Assembly (NCBI GenBank): GCA_014729735.1
Contig: WJJN01000135.1
Location: 1 to 9,149 of the forward strand
Direction: 5' to 3'
Length of the DNA: 9,149 nt
From: Candidatus Zhuqueibacterota bacterium
GTDB taxonomy: Bacteria; Zhuqueibacterota; Zhuqueibacteria; Thermofontimicrobiales; Thiofontviventaceae
Below, one piece after another: positions 1 through 4,885 of this stretch (position 1 is the first letter of the stretch; every line of letters starts with the position of its first letter). A program made the translations under genes and the position numbers. The notes under the pieces were generated by a model, which worked only from the letters and a program-made list of their open reading frames with translations, ran no database searches and was not told where the DNA came from.

Positions 1-533
1 TGCAATGCCAGCTCCGAGATTTTTTCATACTTTTTATCACCTGTCAGTTGGTACGCCCGCATACATATATTAATCGCCCGCGCCTGCGAAAAAGCCGATT
101 TCCATGGACCTTTGATACGGTATGCCGGTTTATCGACATTAGTCAACCAATAGGCACCCAGTTTATTATCGCGAATTGCATTATCCACGAACCAATCTGC
201 TATTTTCAGAAAACGTTCTCGGTCATTTGCCGAATCTGTGCGAAGAAATGTATGCCAAATCGCTAATCCGTATTGCCCGATGGAAATGGGATAATACAAC
301 AACCTTTGCTCAGCCACATCGATATATGCCGGAATAATCGGAATGCCATCTGCATCGAAATGGTATTGCTGACTGTGACCGGCTAACATCTGGTCTTCGG
401 TCATTATAAAATAATATTCTCCCAATATGTCCGAATGGAGGTCATCGCTGATTTTATAAATCTCGCGATCACGGGTAATGTCCTTATGAAACTTACGCAG
501 CATGAAAATGGTTTTTTGAAATTTATTTGGCAT
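1..533 (-). CDS. D-glucuronyl C5-epimerase-like protein (3' end cut by window)
   Basis: The reading frame starts at ATG 533-531 and stays open for 177 codons to the left edge, so only the N-terminal part is seen. By family it would convert D-glucuronate to L-iduronate residues, or act on a similar uronic acid, within a polysaccharide. The visible protein has YPISIGQYGLAIWHTF (around residues 83-98), then a helical segment, then GAYWLTNV and PWKSAFSQARAINICMRAYQLTGDKKY. From memory, this last stretch aligns with the SAMAQGQAISTLVRAYLLT stretch of animal heparan-sulfate glucuronyl C5-epimerase, placing it in the C5-epimerase C-terminal (alpha/alpha toroid) family. The catalytic tyrosine region expected further on (EEYP and YxxRH type motifs) lies outside the window, so activity cannot be judged. 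It starts 2 bp after the glycosyltransferase stop, so the two are almost certainly co-transcribed. A GAGG sits about 14 nt upstream. Family call fairly sure; substrate unknown. Confidence 0.8.
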   Translation of the reverse strand, partial: MPNKFQKTIFMLRKFHKDITRDREIYKISDDLHSDILGEYYFIMTEDQMLAGHSQQYHFDADGIPIIPAYIDVAEQRLLYYPISIGQYGLAIWHTFLRTDSANDRERFLKIADWFVDNAIRDNKLGAYWLTNVDKPAYRIKGPWKSAFSQARAINICMRAYQLTGDKKYEKISELAL

Positions 534-535
534 TG

Positions 536-1858
536 CTATTTTCTTTTATCCTCGATAACTGAATCAAACACGTCAGCTAATTTCCGGGTTAAATTTTCGC
601 GAGAAAACGGCTCGCGGAACTGTGCACTGTTTTCCGGTACATTACCGGACATCCACGTTTCATACATTGAAATAAGAAAATCAATACACGATTGTTCGTC
701 TTCATAATTACAAATTTTGCTATTACCTGCCTGAGAAATGATTCTCCCGGCGTCGCCCTCCGGCGGACCGATGACCAACACAGGCTTGCCACTCCCGATA
801 TACTCGAACAGTTTTCCGGTGACGATTCCCGCATTTTCAGCGATATCCGGGACGACCATCAACAGTACAGAAGCATTCACCATTTCTTTAATTATATCTT
901 CATGCGGAATGAAACTCTGAATCGAAATATAGCGTTCCAGCCCGAAAGTATGTAATGACTCCGCGACCTCCGGGTGAATTCTTCCAATGAACTTTAGCAG
1001 CAAATTTTCACCAAATCCAGGTTTGTTTTCGATGAGTCGCCTCAGGCTCTTGAATAAAATGCAGGGATTCTGCTGTGCTGACAGATTACCACTGTGCAAT
1101 AGTGTAAATTTATCGGTGGTTTCGGATTCAATATCTTTGAAATCATCTTCGTCGTAACCATTTGGCAGAACTAAAAACTTATCGGTTGATTCATCTTCAA
1201 TTCTGGTCGCGAATTCGCTGACAAGCGACTCGCTGACCGTGACAATTCGATCTGCCTGCTTAAGAACCGCTTTTTCAAACCATTCATCGATTGCCTGCAC
1301 CAGTTTTCCGCGGCTGGTGGTTTTATAATACCGGATTCCGGTCCACGGATCCCGCAAATCTGCAACCCAAGGAATGCCAGTGCGCTTTTTCAAAATCTGT
1401 CCGCATAATTGCAGCGAATGCGGTGGCGATGAGGTGAAAATACAATCAATTTTCTGTTCTCTGATGATATCCATTCCTGCTCTTACGGCGAATGGAATCC
1501 ATCCGATCCGTGCATCAGGGACGAACAAATTGGCACGAATCCAGGCAGTCAACTTTCCCGTAATGCTTTTTTGTTTCATCGTTAACAAGCCAACTGGCAG
1601 CGAGTCTTTATCGGTTCGATTCGTTAATTTTTTATACAATCGAAACGGTTCAATACTCCTCGTGCGATTAATTTTAAGCTGTTCCGGTACATCCCTGCTC
1701 AAAGAATTATCAATATATGGAAATTCACCATTTTGTACTGTTAGTATCAGAGGTTCCCAGCCAAACCGCTGCAGATACTTGGAGAATTTCACGATGCGCT
1801 GTGATCCCGGTCCTCCGGCTGGCTGCCAGTAATAACTTATGATAAGTACCCGTTTCAT
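536..1858 (-). CDS. GT4-type (GT-B fold) glycosyltransferase
   Basis: A complete 440-residue protein, a normal length for family 4 glycosyltransferases. It would transfer a sugar from a nucleotide donor to a growing cell-surface or exported polysaccharide at the cytoplasmic face of the inner membrane. The N-terminal Rossmann half begins MKRVLIISYYWQPAGGPGSQR (motif GGPGSQR, residues 15-21) and contains FTSSPPHS (141-148) and VADLRDPWT (165-173). The linker carries VTVSESL (206-212) and LPNGYD (231-236). The donor-binding half has HSGNLS (255-260) and TGKLFEYIGSGKPVL (347-361), the usual C-terminal signature of this group. Donor and acceptor cannot be read from sequence. The downstream C5-epimerase-like gene suggests the product is a uronic-acid-containing polysaccharide. 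The start at 1858 is the natural one (MKRVLIIS), but there is no Shine-Dalgarno sequence and the predicted promoter lies directly in front of it. Confidence 0.9.
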   Translation of the reverse strand: MKRVLIISYYWQPAGGPGSQRIVKFSKYLQRFGWEPLILTVQNGEFPYIDNSLSRDVPEQLKINRTRSIEPFRLYKKLTNRTDKDSLPVGLLTMKQKSITGKLTAWIRANLFVPDARIGWIPFAVRAGMDIIREQKIDCIFTSSPPHSLQLCGQILKKRTGIPWVADLRDPWTGIRYYKTTSRGKLVQAIDEWFEKAVLKQADRIVTVSESLVSEFATRIEDESTDKFLVLPNGYDEDDFKDIESETTDKFTLLHSGNLSAQQNPCILFKSLRRLIENKPGFGENLLLKFIGRIHPEVAESLHTFGLERYISIQSFIPHEDIIKEMVNASVLLMVVPDIAENAGIVTGKLFEYIGSGKPVLVIGPPEGDAGRIISQAGNSKICNYEDEQSCIDFLISMYETWMSGNVPENSAQFREPFSRENLTRKLADVFDSVIEDKRK

Positions 1859-1866
1859 GACGGTAT

Positions 1867-1895
1867 AGAATAAAAAAATATAATGAAAAAGTCAA
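1867..1895 (-). promoter_or_regulatory. Candidate sigma-70-type promoter for the glycosyltransferase/epimerase unit
   Basis: On the minus strand TTGACT (1895-1890) and TATTCT (1872-1867) are separated by 17 bp. The -35 matches consensus at 5 of 6 positions and the -10 at 4 of 6. A start about 7 nt after the -10 would fall near 1860, only 1-3 nt before the ATG at 1858, so the transcript could be leaderless. This fits the absence of a ribosome binding site. Confidence 0.4.
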
Positions 1896-1910
1896 GCTTA
1901 ATTTAGCTTG
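1893..1910. repeat. Inverted repeat CAAGCT-N6-AGCTTG, candidate operator
   Basis: Perfect 6-bp arms (1893-1898 and 1905-1910) flank a 6-nt AT spacer in the divergent intergenic region. One arm overlaps the predicted minus-strand -35 element, and the whole repeat lies just upstream of the predicted plus-strand kinase promoter. A dimeric regulator binding here could affect both directions. There is no U-run, so a terminator is unlikely. Confidence 0.35.
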
Positions 1911-1924
1911 CCTATTTTCAGCAG

Positions 1925-1953
1925 TTGCATTATTTTTCGGTTGTTTTTATATT
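1925..1953 (+). promoter_or_regulatory. Candidate sigma-70-type promoter for the sensor kinase
   Basis: TTGCAT (1925-1930) and TATATT (1948-1953) are separated by 17 bp. The -10 is 5 of 6, the -35 only 3 of 6. The predicted start near 1960 gives a leader of about 47 nt before the kinase ATG at 2007. The region is AT-rich, so chance matches are possible. Confidence 0.35.
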
Positions 1954-2006
1954 CAAATATCTATATTTTAAAACACGGAATAAAAATATTAATAGCAGGA
2001 GTAATT

Positions 2007-3206
2007 ATGCAGGGTGGACTTTACCGAATATCGGACAGATTTAAAACACTGGTATTTTTTCTCGGTATCGTGTTGATCGTTATCTTGATGTTTTATACAC
2101 AGTCGATCGTACAAAAGCTACGGGACCAATCGAGAAATATTCTGGAATTCTATGCAAATTTGAATTCAAAGGCAATCGCCGAGGATAATATAGAATATCT
2201 GAATTTTATCTTCGAGCAGGTCATTAAGAAAACGAATTTTCCGGTGATTAATACGGATAAAGATAAAAATCCCAGCTACTGGGAAGGTATTGAAGTGGAT
2301 CCCACCGATCGTTCGCCGGAAGCAATTCGGAAGGTAAGGGACATTCTCGCGAAGATGGAAAAAGATTTTGATCCGATTCCCATTAAAAATCCATTTCCGC
2401 ACAGAGGTGATCCGATTCTCGGTTATTTATATTACGGTGACTCCAATCTTATCACGCAATTGATCTGGCTGCCATATGTGGAAATTGGCGCTGCCGGTCT
2501 GTTCATTCTCATCTTTTTTCTGGGATTCAGCAGCATTAAAAAAAGCGAGCAGCAGTTTATTTGGGTCGGTATGGCAAAAGAAACCGCTCATCAACTTGGA
2601 ACGCCTTTATCCTCGTTAATGGGCTGGACCGAATTGATGAAATCTGATTTTTCAAAAGAAAACTTCCGAAATATACTCCCGGAGATGGAAAACGACATCA
2701 AGCGACTGTATAAAGTTGCTGCTCGGTTTTCGCAAATCGGCTCAAAAGCCGAATTAAAGAAACAAAACATTGCACCGATCCTTTCGGAAGTTGTCAAATA
2801 TTTCAAGCGCCGTGTGCCACAAATGGGGAAGAAAGTAGACATCATCGAAAATTACAATGAATCGCACAATGTTCCTATAAACAAAGATCTATTCGAATGG
2901 GTAATTGAGAATCTAATTAAAAATTCCCTTGATGCAATTACAAAGGAAAAAGGCATTATTGAAATTTCAACAGGAAAACTCGATGAAAAATCATCGAAAA
3001 TTTATATTGATATCAGGGATAACGGGAAAGGAATTTACCTGCAGGATCGAAGACGAATATTTCGCCCTGGGTTTAGCACAAAGAAAAGAGGTTGGGGACT
3101 TGGATTGAACTTATCTAAGCGAATAGTGGAAGAATATCACCACGGAAAGTTGTTGATCAAAGAAACCAGGATTGGCGAAGGAACATGTATGAGAATCGTC
3201 ATTTAG
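2007..3206 (+). CDS. Membrane-bound sensor histidine kinase
   Basis: A 399-residue inner-membrane kinase that should autophosphorylate on His195 and pass phosphate to a response regulator, plausibly the one encoded downstream at 4005. Order: short cytoplasmic N-terminus; membrane segment 1 about 13-31; a periplasmic segment of about 120 residues with no domain I can name (contains FPVINTDKDKNPSYWEGI); membrane segment 2 about 156-176. There is no HAMP domain: the H-box AHQLGTPLSSLMGW (193-206) follows membrane segment 2 after about 18 residues. The ATPase domain has the N-box ENLIKNSLDAI (301-311), G1 DNGKGI (338-343), F-box FRPGFSTKK (352-360) and G2 RGWGLGLNLSKR (361-372). The residue after the phospho-acceptor His is Gln, not the usual Glu/Asp. 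I chose ATG 2007 because AGGAG (1997-2001) lies 5 nt upstream; a TTG 33 codons earlier would add an implausible tail and has no ribosome binding site. No terminator is visible after the stop. Confidence 0.9.
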   Translation: MQGGLYRISDRFKTLVFFLGIVLIVILMFYTQSIVQKLRDQSRNILEFYANLNSKAIAEDNIEYLNFIFEQVIKKTNFPVINTDKDKNPSYWEGIEVDPTDRSPEAIRKVRDILAKMEKDFDPIPIKNPFPHRGDPILGYLYYGDSNLITQLIWLPYVEIGAAGLFILIFFLGFSSIKKSEQQFIWVGMAKETAHQLGTPLSSLMGWTELMKSDFSKENFRNILPEMENDIKRLYKVAARFSQIGSKAELKKQNIAPILSEVVKYFKRRVPQMGKKVDIIENYNESHNVPINKDLFEWVIENLIKNSLDAITKEKGIIEISTGKLDEKSSKIYIDIRDNGKGIYLQDRRRIFRPGFSTKKRGWGLGLNLSKRIVEEYHHGKLLIKETRIGEGTCMRIVI

Positions 3207-3233
3207 ACTTTTTTTATCAAAATGTTACTATTT

Positions 3234-3249
3234 AATCACAATTGTGATT
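3234..3249. repeat. Perfect 16-bp palindrome AATCACAATTGTGATT
   Basis: The sequence equals its own reverse complement across all 16 positions. It contains TCACA and TGTGA half-sites two bases apart and shares the TGTGA with the overlapping CRP-like site at 3243-3258. It lies 28 bp after the kinase stop. A protein operator is more likely than an RNA hairpin, because the palindrome has no loop. Confidence 0.45.
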
Positions 3250-3258
3250 TCTATCACA
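3243..3258. promoter_or_regulatory. CRP/FNR-family-like binding site TGTGA-N6-TCACA
   Basis: TGTGA (3243-3247), six bases TTTCTA, then TCACA (3254-3258) matches the classical CRP half-site arrangement exactly, with AT-rich flanks. In the host, a CRP/FNR-superfamily protein with the same recognition helix could bind. No gene for such a protein is in the window, and no obvious promoter adjoins the site. The next gene starts about 750 bp away. Confidence 0.4.
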
Positions 3259-3424
3259 GAACAATTAGTAATTTTTAGACATAATATAACTGACTTGATT
3301 TAAACCAGTGAGTTGATTTTTGTCACTTTACCAGAACGACACACTTTAGCAATCCTGGTGTTTCATTTTGTTACAATTGTTTAAATTATGCATTACTTTA
3401 ATATTTTTATGTGTATTGAGCATA

Positions 3425-3436
3425 TATTGATCAATA
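3425..3436. repeat. Palindrome TATTGATCAATA
   Basis: A perfect 12-bp palindrome in the AT-rich interval. It includes TTGATCAA, which resembles FNR half-sites (TTGAT/ATCAA) but lacks the 4-bp spacer that FNR needs. Function not known; chance occurrence is possible in DNA of this composition. Confidence 0.25.
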
Positions 3437-3455
3437 ATACAGTTATGACAAAATC

Positions 3456-3492
3456 AGTTACGACTATCTTACAAAAAGGTCTTGTCGTAATT
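3456..3492. repeat. Inverted repeat with 9-bp arms and 19-nt loop
   Basis: Left arm 3456-3464 (AGTTACGAC) pairs with right arm 3484-3492 (GTCGTAATT) with one G-U pair. Seven consecutive Watson-Crick pairs, TTACGAC with GTCGTAA, form the core. The tract after the right arm is mixed A/T, not a clean U-run, so this is at best a weak terminator for kinase read-through. It could also be an operator or part of a small RNA. Confidence 0.3.
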
Positions 3493-3535
3493 ATTTATAT
3501 ATACCAGTAATAATTTATCTATGTACCGATCTGAA

Positions 3536-3553
3536 TCACACAGACGCCTGTGA
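3536..3553. repeat. Inverted TCACA...TGTGA pair
   Basis: TCACA (3536-3540) and TGTGA (3549-3553) face each other across 8 bp. An alternative register pairs CACAG with CTGTG. These are the same half-site pentamers as at 3236-3258 but in the opposite orientation and with a different spacing. It lies about 225 bp upstream of the sigma-54 -24 element, within the distance range of enhancer sites for sigma-54 activators. Binding by such a protein is speculation. Confidence 0.25.
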
Positions 3554-3673
3554 ACGGTGGTTAATTTTTGACCAGTTTGTAAATAAAATGTGACAAAGCA
3601 CCATCAGAGTAGAAATGATTCGCAATTTTTATAGTATTTATATTGTCAAATATTTATGAGAGTTACAGCATCT

Positions 3674-3685
3674 TTATCATGATAA
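3674..3685. repeat. Palindrome TTATCATGATAA
   Basis: A perfect 12-bp palindrome about 95 bp upstream of the sigma-54 -24 element, in a position where activator sites for sigma-54 promoters often lie. No known operator was recognised. Confidence 0.25.
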
Positions 3686-3714
3686 TATATTGTAATTTAA
3701 AAAGGTTACTATAC

Positions 3715-3743
3715 TTTTCTCTTATTTTTGATCCTTATATAAT
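3715..3743 (+). promoter_or_regulatory. Possible sigma-70-type promoter with perfect TATAAT
   Basis: TATAAT at 3738-3743 matches the -10 consensus at all six positions. The best -35 at 17-bp spacing is TTTTCT (3715-3720), only 3 of 6. It would start transcription near 3750, upstream of the sigma-54 promoter. In such AT-rich DNA a perfect -10 alone is weak evidence. Confidence 0.25.
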
Positions 3744-3757
3744 GATACACATTCACA

Positions 3758-3779
3758 AATATTGCAATCTTGCAGTATT
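3758..3779. repeat. Inverted repeat abutting the sigma-54 -24 element
   Basis: Arms AATATTGCAA (3758-3767) and TTGCAGTATT (3770-3779) are reverse complements at 9 of 10 positions around a 2-bp spacer. The right arm's last T is the first base of the sigma-54 motif. A protein bound here would touch the -24 region, so it could act as a repressor site or aid polymerase contact. A distal activator site is less likely this close. Confidence 0.4.
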
Positions 3780-3794
3780 GGCATAACTTTTGCA
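3779..3794 (+). promoter_or_regulatory. Sigma-54 (RpoN) promoter upstream of the response regulator
   Basis: TGGCATAACTTTTGCA has the invariant GG (3780-3781) and GC (3792-3793) with the exact spacing of the -24/-12 consensus (TGGCAC-N5-TTGCA) and deviates only at the C of GGCAC. The predicted start is near 3805, giving a leader of about 200 nt before the regulator ATG at 4005. A sigma-54 promoter needs an ATP-driven enhancer-binding activator; none is encoded in the window. The OmpR-type regulator downstream lacks the AAA+ domain and could not activate it. Confidence 0.6.
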
Positions 3795-3811
3795 AAATGT
3801 TTTCGTGTCTT

Positions 3812-3901
3812 TTGATGGTTGATGATCAAATTTGTATCATTAAAATTAACCTCGCATCGGGAATTGGACCGACAGCTCTAATCTTGTGACGTTGATGGTT
3901 G
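3812..3901 (+). repeat. Direct repeat TTGATGGTTG, two copies 80 bp apart
   Basis: The same ten bases occur at 3812-3821 and 3892-3901, both in the predicted leader. The first copy contributes to a small hairpin (TTTGAT 3811-3816 with ATCAAA 3825-3830). The second lies inside the apical part of the structured element. This could be a repeated RNA-binding-protein or antisense target, or chance. Confidence 0.3.
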
Positions 3902-3952
3902 GGTGAAGGGCTTTAATAGAATGGCACTGCATCTCTCTCGGTGCGAGGTTGA
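3846..3952 (+). promoter_or_regulatory. Candidate structured 5' leader RNA (unrecognised class)
   Basis: The segment is about half G+C within very AT-rich surroundings. Its ends form a long closing helix: 3846-3862 pairs with 3936-3952 over 17 positions without a bulge, three of them G-U. The core, AACCTCGCA with TGCGAGGTT, is perfectly paired. Inside, AGCTCT (3874-3879) pairs with AGGGCT (3907-3912) as a second helix whose loop contains a TTGATGGTTG copy. The helix is followed by mixed sequence without a U-run, so it is not a simple terminator. It starts about 40 nt after the predicted sigma-54 start and ends about 50 nt before the regulator ATG. It does not match the c-di-GMP, cobalamin, TPP, SAM, fluoride or SRP RNA signatures that I know. 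It could be a cis-regulatory leader or a small RNA. Pairing was worked out by hand, with no energy calculation. Confidence 0.5.
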
Positions 3953-4004
3953 ATGTGTTTCTAATTAACAAAACCCCCTAAGGATTAAGCTAAGAGGAAG
4001 CAAT

Positions 4005-4688
4005 ATGGATAAGGGAAAAATACTCATCATTGAATCGCACCCGGAAACCCCGGATTCAATCTCAAATTTATTGGATGACGAGGGTTTTGCACCAGCAACA
4101 ACTGATGAAAATGACAATGTTCTCGAAACCGCGGCATCTGAAAAGCCCAATCTGATTCTAATCGATATGGAATCAGTCAGAGCAGATGTCTGGGAACTTT
4201 GCAGAAATTTGAAAGAAGATTATGAAACCAGAAAATCCGCAGTGATTCTTCTGTCTTCGCAAAGTGATGAGGAACTTGTTGTTAAAGCCTTTGAATCCGG
4301 TGCTGATGATTTTGTAAGCAAACCCATAAGTAAGAAAAAATTTGTGGCACGTTTGAAAGCAATTTTGAGACGAATGGAACGTAACGAAACCAAGAAAATT
4401 AAGGTTAAAGATATCGAAATTGACCTGGACGAACACAAAGTGAAAAAAGCCGGTAAACCGATTGATTTGACATATATTCAATTCAAATTACTCTATCTTC
4501 TGGCTTCTCGCAGAGAAAATGTTTTTTCCCGAAAAGAAATTCTCGAGAAAGTGTGGGGTCGGAAAGTCTACGTCACTAACCGAACCGTTGATGTGCATAT
4601 CAAACGTTTGCGTGAGAAACTGGGCGAGTACAAGTACCCGTCGCAGTACATCGAGACAATACATGGAACTGGTTATAGATTTTTATAA
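4005..4688 (+). CDS. OmpR/PhoB-family response regulator
   Basis: A 227-residue DNA-binding response regulator, standard length. The receiver domain is about residues 4-122, with phospho-acceptor Asp54 (LILIDMES), Ser84/85 at the switch position and Lys106 in SKPISKKKF. It is followed by a winged-helix effector domain at about 132-227, with TYIQFKLLYLLASR, FSRKEILEKVWG, the recognition-helix region RTVDVHIKRLREKLG and the terminal IETIHGTGYRFL. The acidic pocket after strand 1 is atypical: KILIIESHPE has Glu10-Ser11 where most receivers have Asp-Asp. The loop after Asp54 (MESVRADVWELC) also departs from the usual LPGMDG. Phosphorylation may therefore be altered, although Asp54 and Lys106 remain. 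The start has a GAGG (3994-3997) 7 nt upstream. The likely partner is the kinase at 2007-3206, 800 bp upstream on the same strand. The predicted promoter is sigma-54 type. A strong terminator follows. Target genes unknown. Confidence 0.92.
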   Translation: MDKGKILIIESHPETPDSISNLLDDEGFAPATTDENDNVLETAASEKPNLILIDMESVRADVWELCRNLKEDYETRKSAVILLSSQSDEELVVKAFESGADDFVSKPISKKKFVARLKAILRRMERNETKKIKVKDIEIDLDEHKVKKAGKPIDLTYIQFKLLYLLASRRENVFSRKEILEKVWGRKVYVTNRTVDVHIKRLREKLGEYKYPSQYIETIHGTGYRFL

Positions 4689-4711
4689 CATCTCATTTTT
4701 TCCTCCCTCCG

Positions 4712-4741
4712 AAGCCCCTGGTGTAAACTGGGGGCTTTTTT
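4712..4741 (+). terminator. Rho-independent terminator after the response regulator
   Basis: A 10-bp stem (4713-4722 with 4727-4736, GC-rich at the base AGCCCC/GGGGCT, two G-U pairs near the top) is capped by a GTAA tetraloop and runs into a T-tract (4736-4741). It lies 24 bp after the regulator stop and isolates this gene from the glycogen genes downstream. Confidence 0.9.
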
Positions 4742-4780
4742 ATTTATTACATAAATAATAGGTAATCCTCGAATTTTCGC

Positions 4781-4809
4781 TTGATTCTAACCTATATTTT
4801 TGATATTAT
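4781..4809 (+). promoter_or_regulatory. Candidate extended -10 promoter for the ADP-glucose pyrophosphorylase genes
   Basis: TTGATT (4781-4786) and TATTAT (4804-4809) are spaced by 17 bp, with TG at 4801-4802 forming a TGn extended -10. The -10 matches 5 of 6 and the -35 4 of 6. The predicted start near 4816 leaves a leader of about 70 nt before ATG 4886. It sits between the upstream terminator and the gene, where a promoter is needed. Confidence 0.5.
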
Positions 4810-4885
4810 ATAACACATCATAGAATTGCAACTGGGAAAATTATTTTAAATGTAAATTTTTTGTACACCTCGAATTGTATATTTC

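Larger units (their letters stand above)
3207..4004. other. Long AT-rich regulatory interval between kinase and response regulator
   Basis: About 800 bp with dense stop codons on both strands and no ORF that I would call a gene. No tRNA T-loop motif is visible. It holds a run of palindromes and inverted repeats (listed separately), a CRP/FNR-family-like site near the kinase end, a perfect TATAAT, a sigma-54 promoter at 3779-3794, and a GC-richer foldable segment (about half G+C) at 3849-3950 within otherwise strongly AT-rich DNA. Such a long non-coding gap between two same-strand signalling genes is unusual in a compact genome. It suggests separate control of the regulator and perhaps a small RNA that cannot be seen directly. 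Confidence 0.6.

Noticed and set aside
692..955. Plus-strand ORFs opposite the glycosyltransferase
   Set aside because: They are shadows of a well-supported minus-strand gene and their translations show no protein-like features.
1908..2006. A TTG start that would extend the kinase by 33 residues at the N-terminus
   Set aside because: No ribosome binding site precedes it, and it would overlap the predicted promoter. ATG 2007 has AGGAG at good spacing and places the first membrane segment near the N-terminus, as expected.
3330..3359. Hairpin ACCAG...CTGGT after the kinase
   Set aside because: Only five pairs around a 20-nt loop and no T-run; indistinguishable from chance.
3425..3436. FNR binding site
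   Set aside because: The TTGAT and ATCAA half-sites overlap with no 4-bp spacer, so the geometry is wrong for FNR.
3846..3952. The long helix as a Rho-independent terminator
   Set aside because: The outer helix encloses about 70 nt and is followed by mixed sequence without a T-run, unlike the clear terminator at 4712-4741.
3846..3952. A known riboswitch, SRP RNA or tRNA
   Set aside because: None of the conserved cores that I know (c-di-GMP, cobalamin, TPP, SAM, fluoride, SRP GGAAG loop, tRNA GTTCGA arm) is present. A covariance search was not possible.
3207..4004. A replication origin, because the region is AT-rich, non-coding and repeat-rich
   Set aside because: I find no DnaA boxes (TTATCCACA or close variants) and no neighbouring dnaA, dnaN or similar genes.
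4173..4481. Minus-strand ORF of about 100 codons opposite the response regulator
   Set aside because: It lies wholly inside a clear OmpR-family gene, and its translation is low in recognisable structure.
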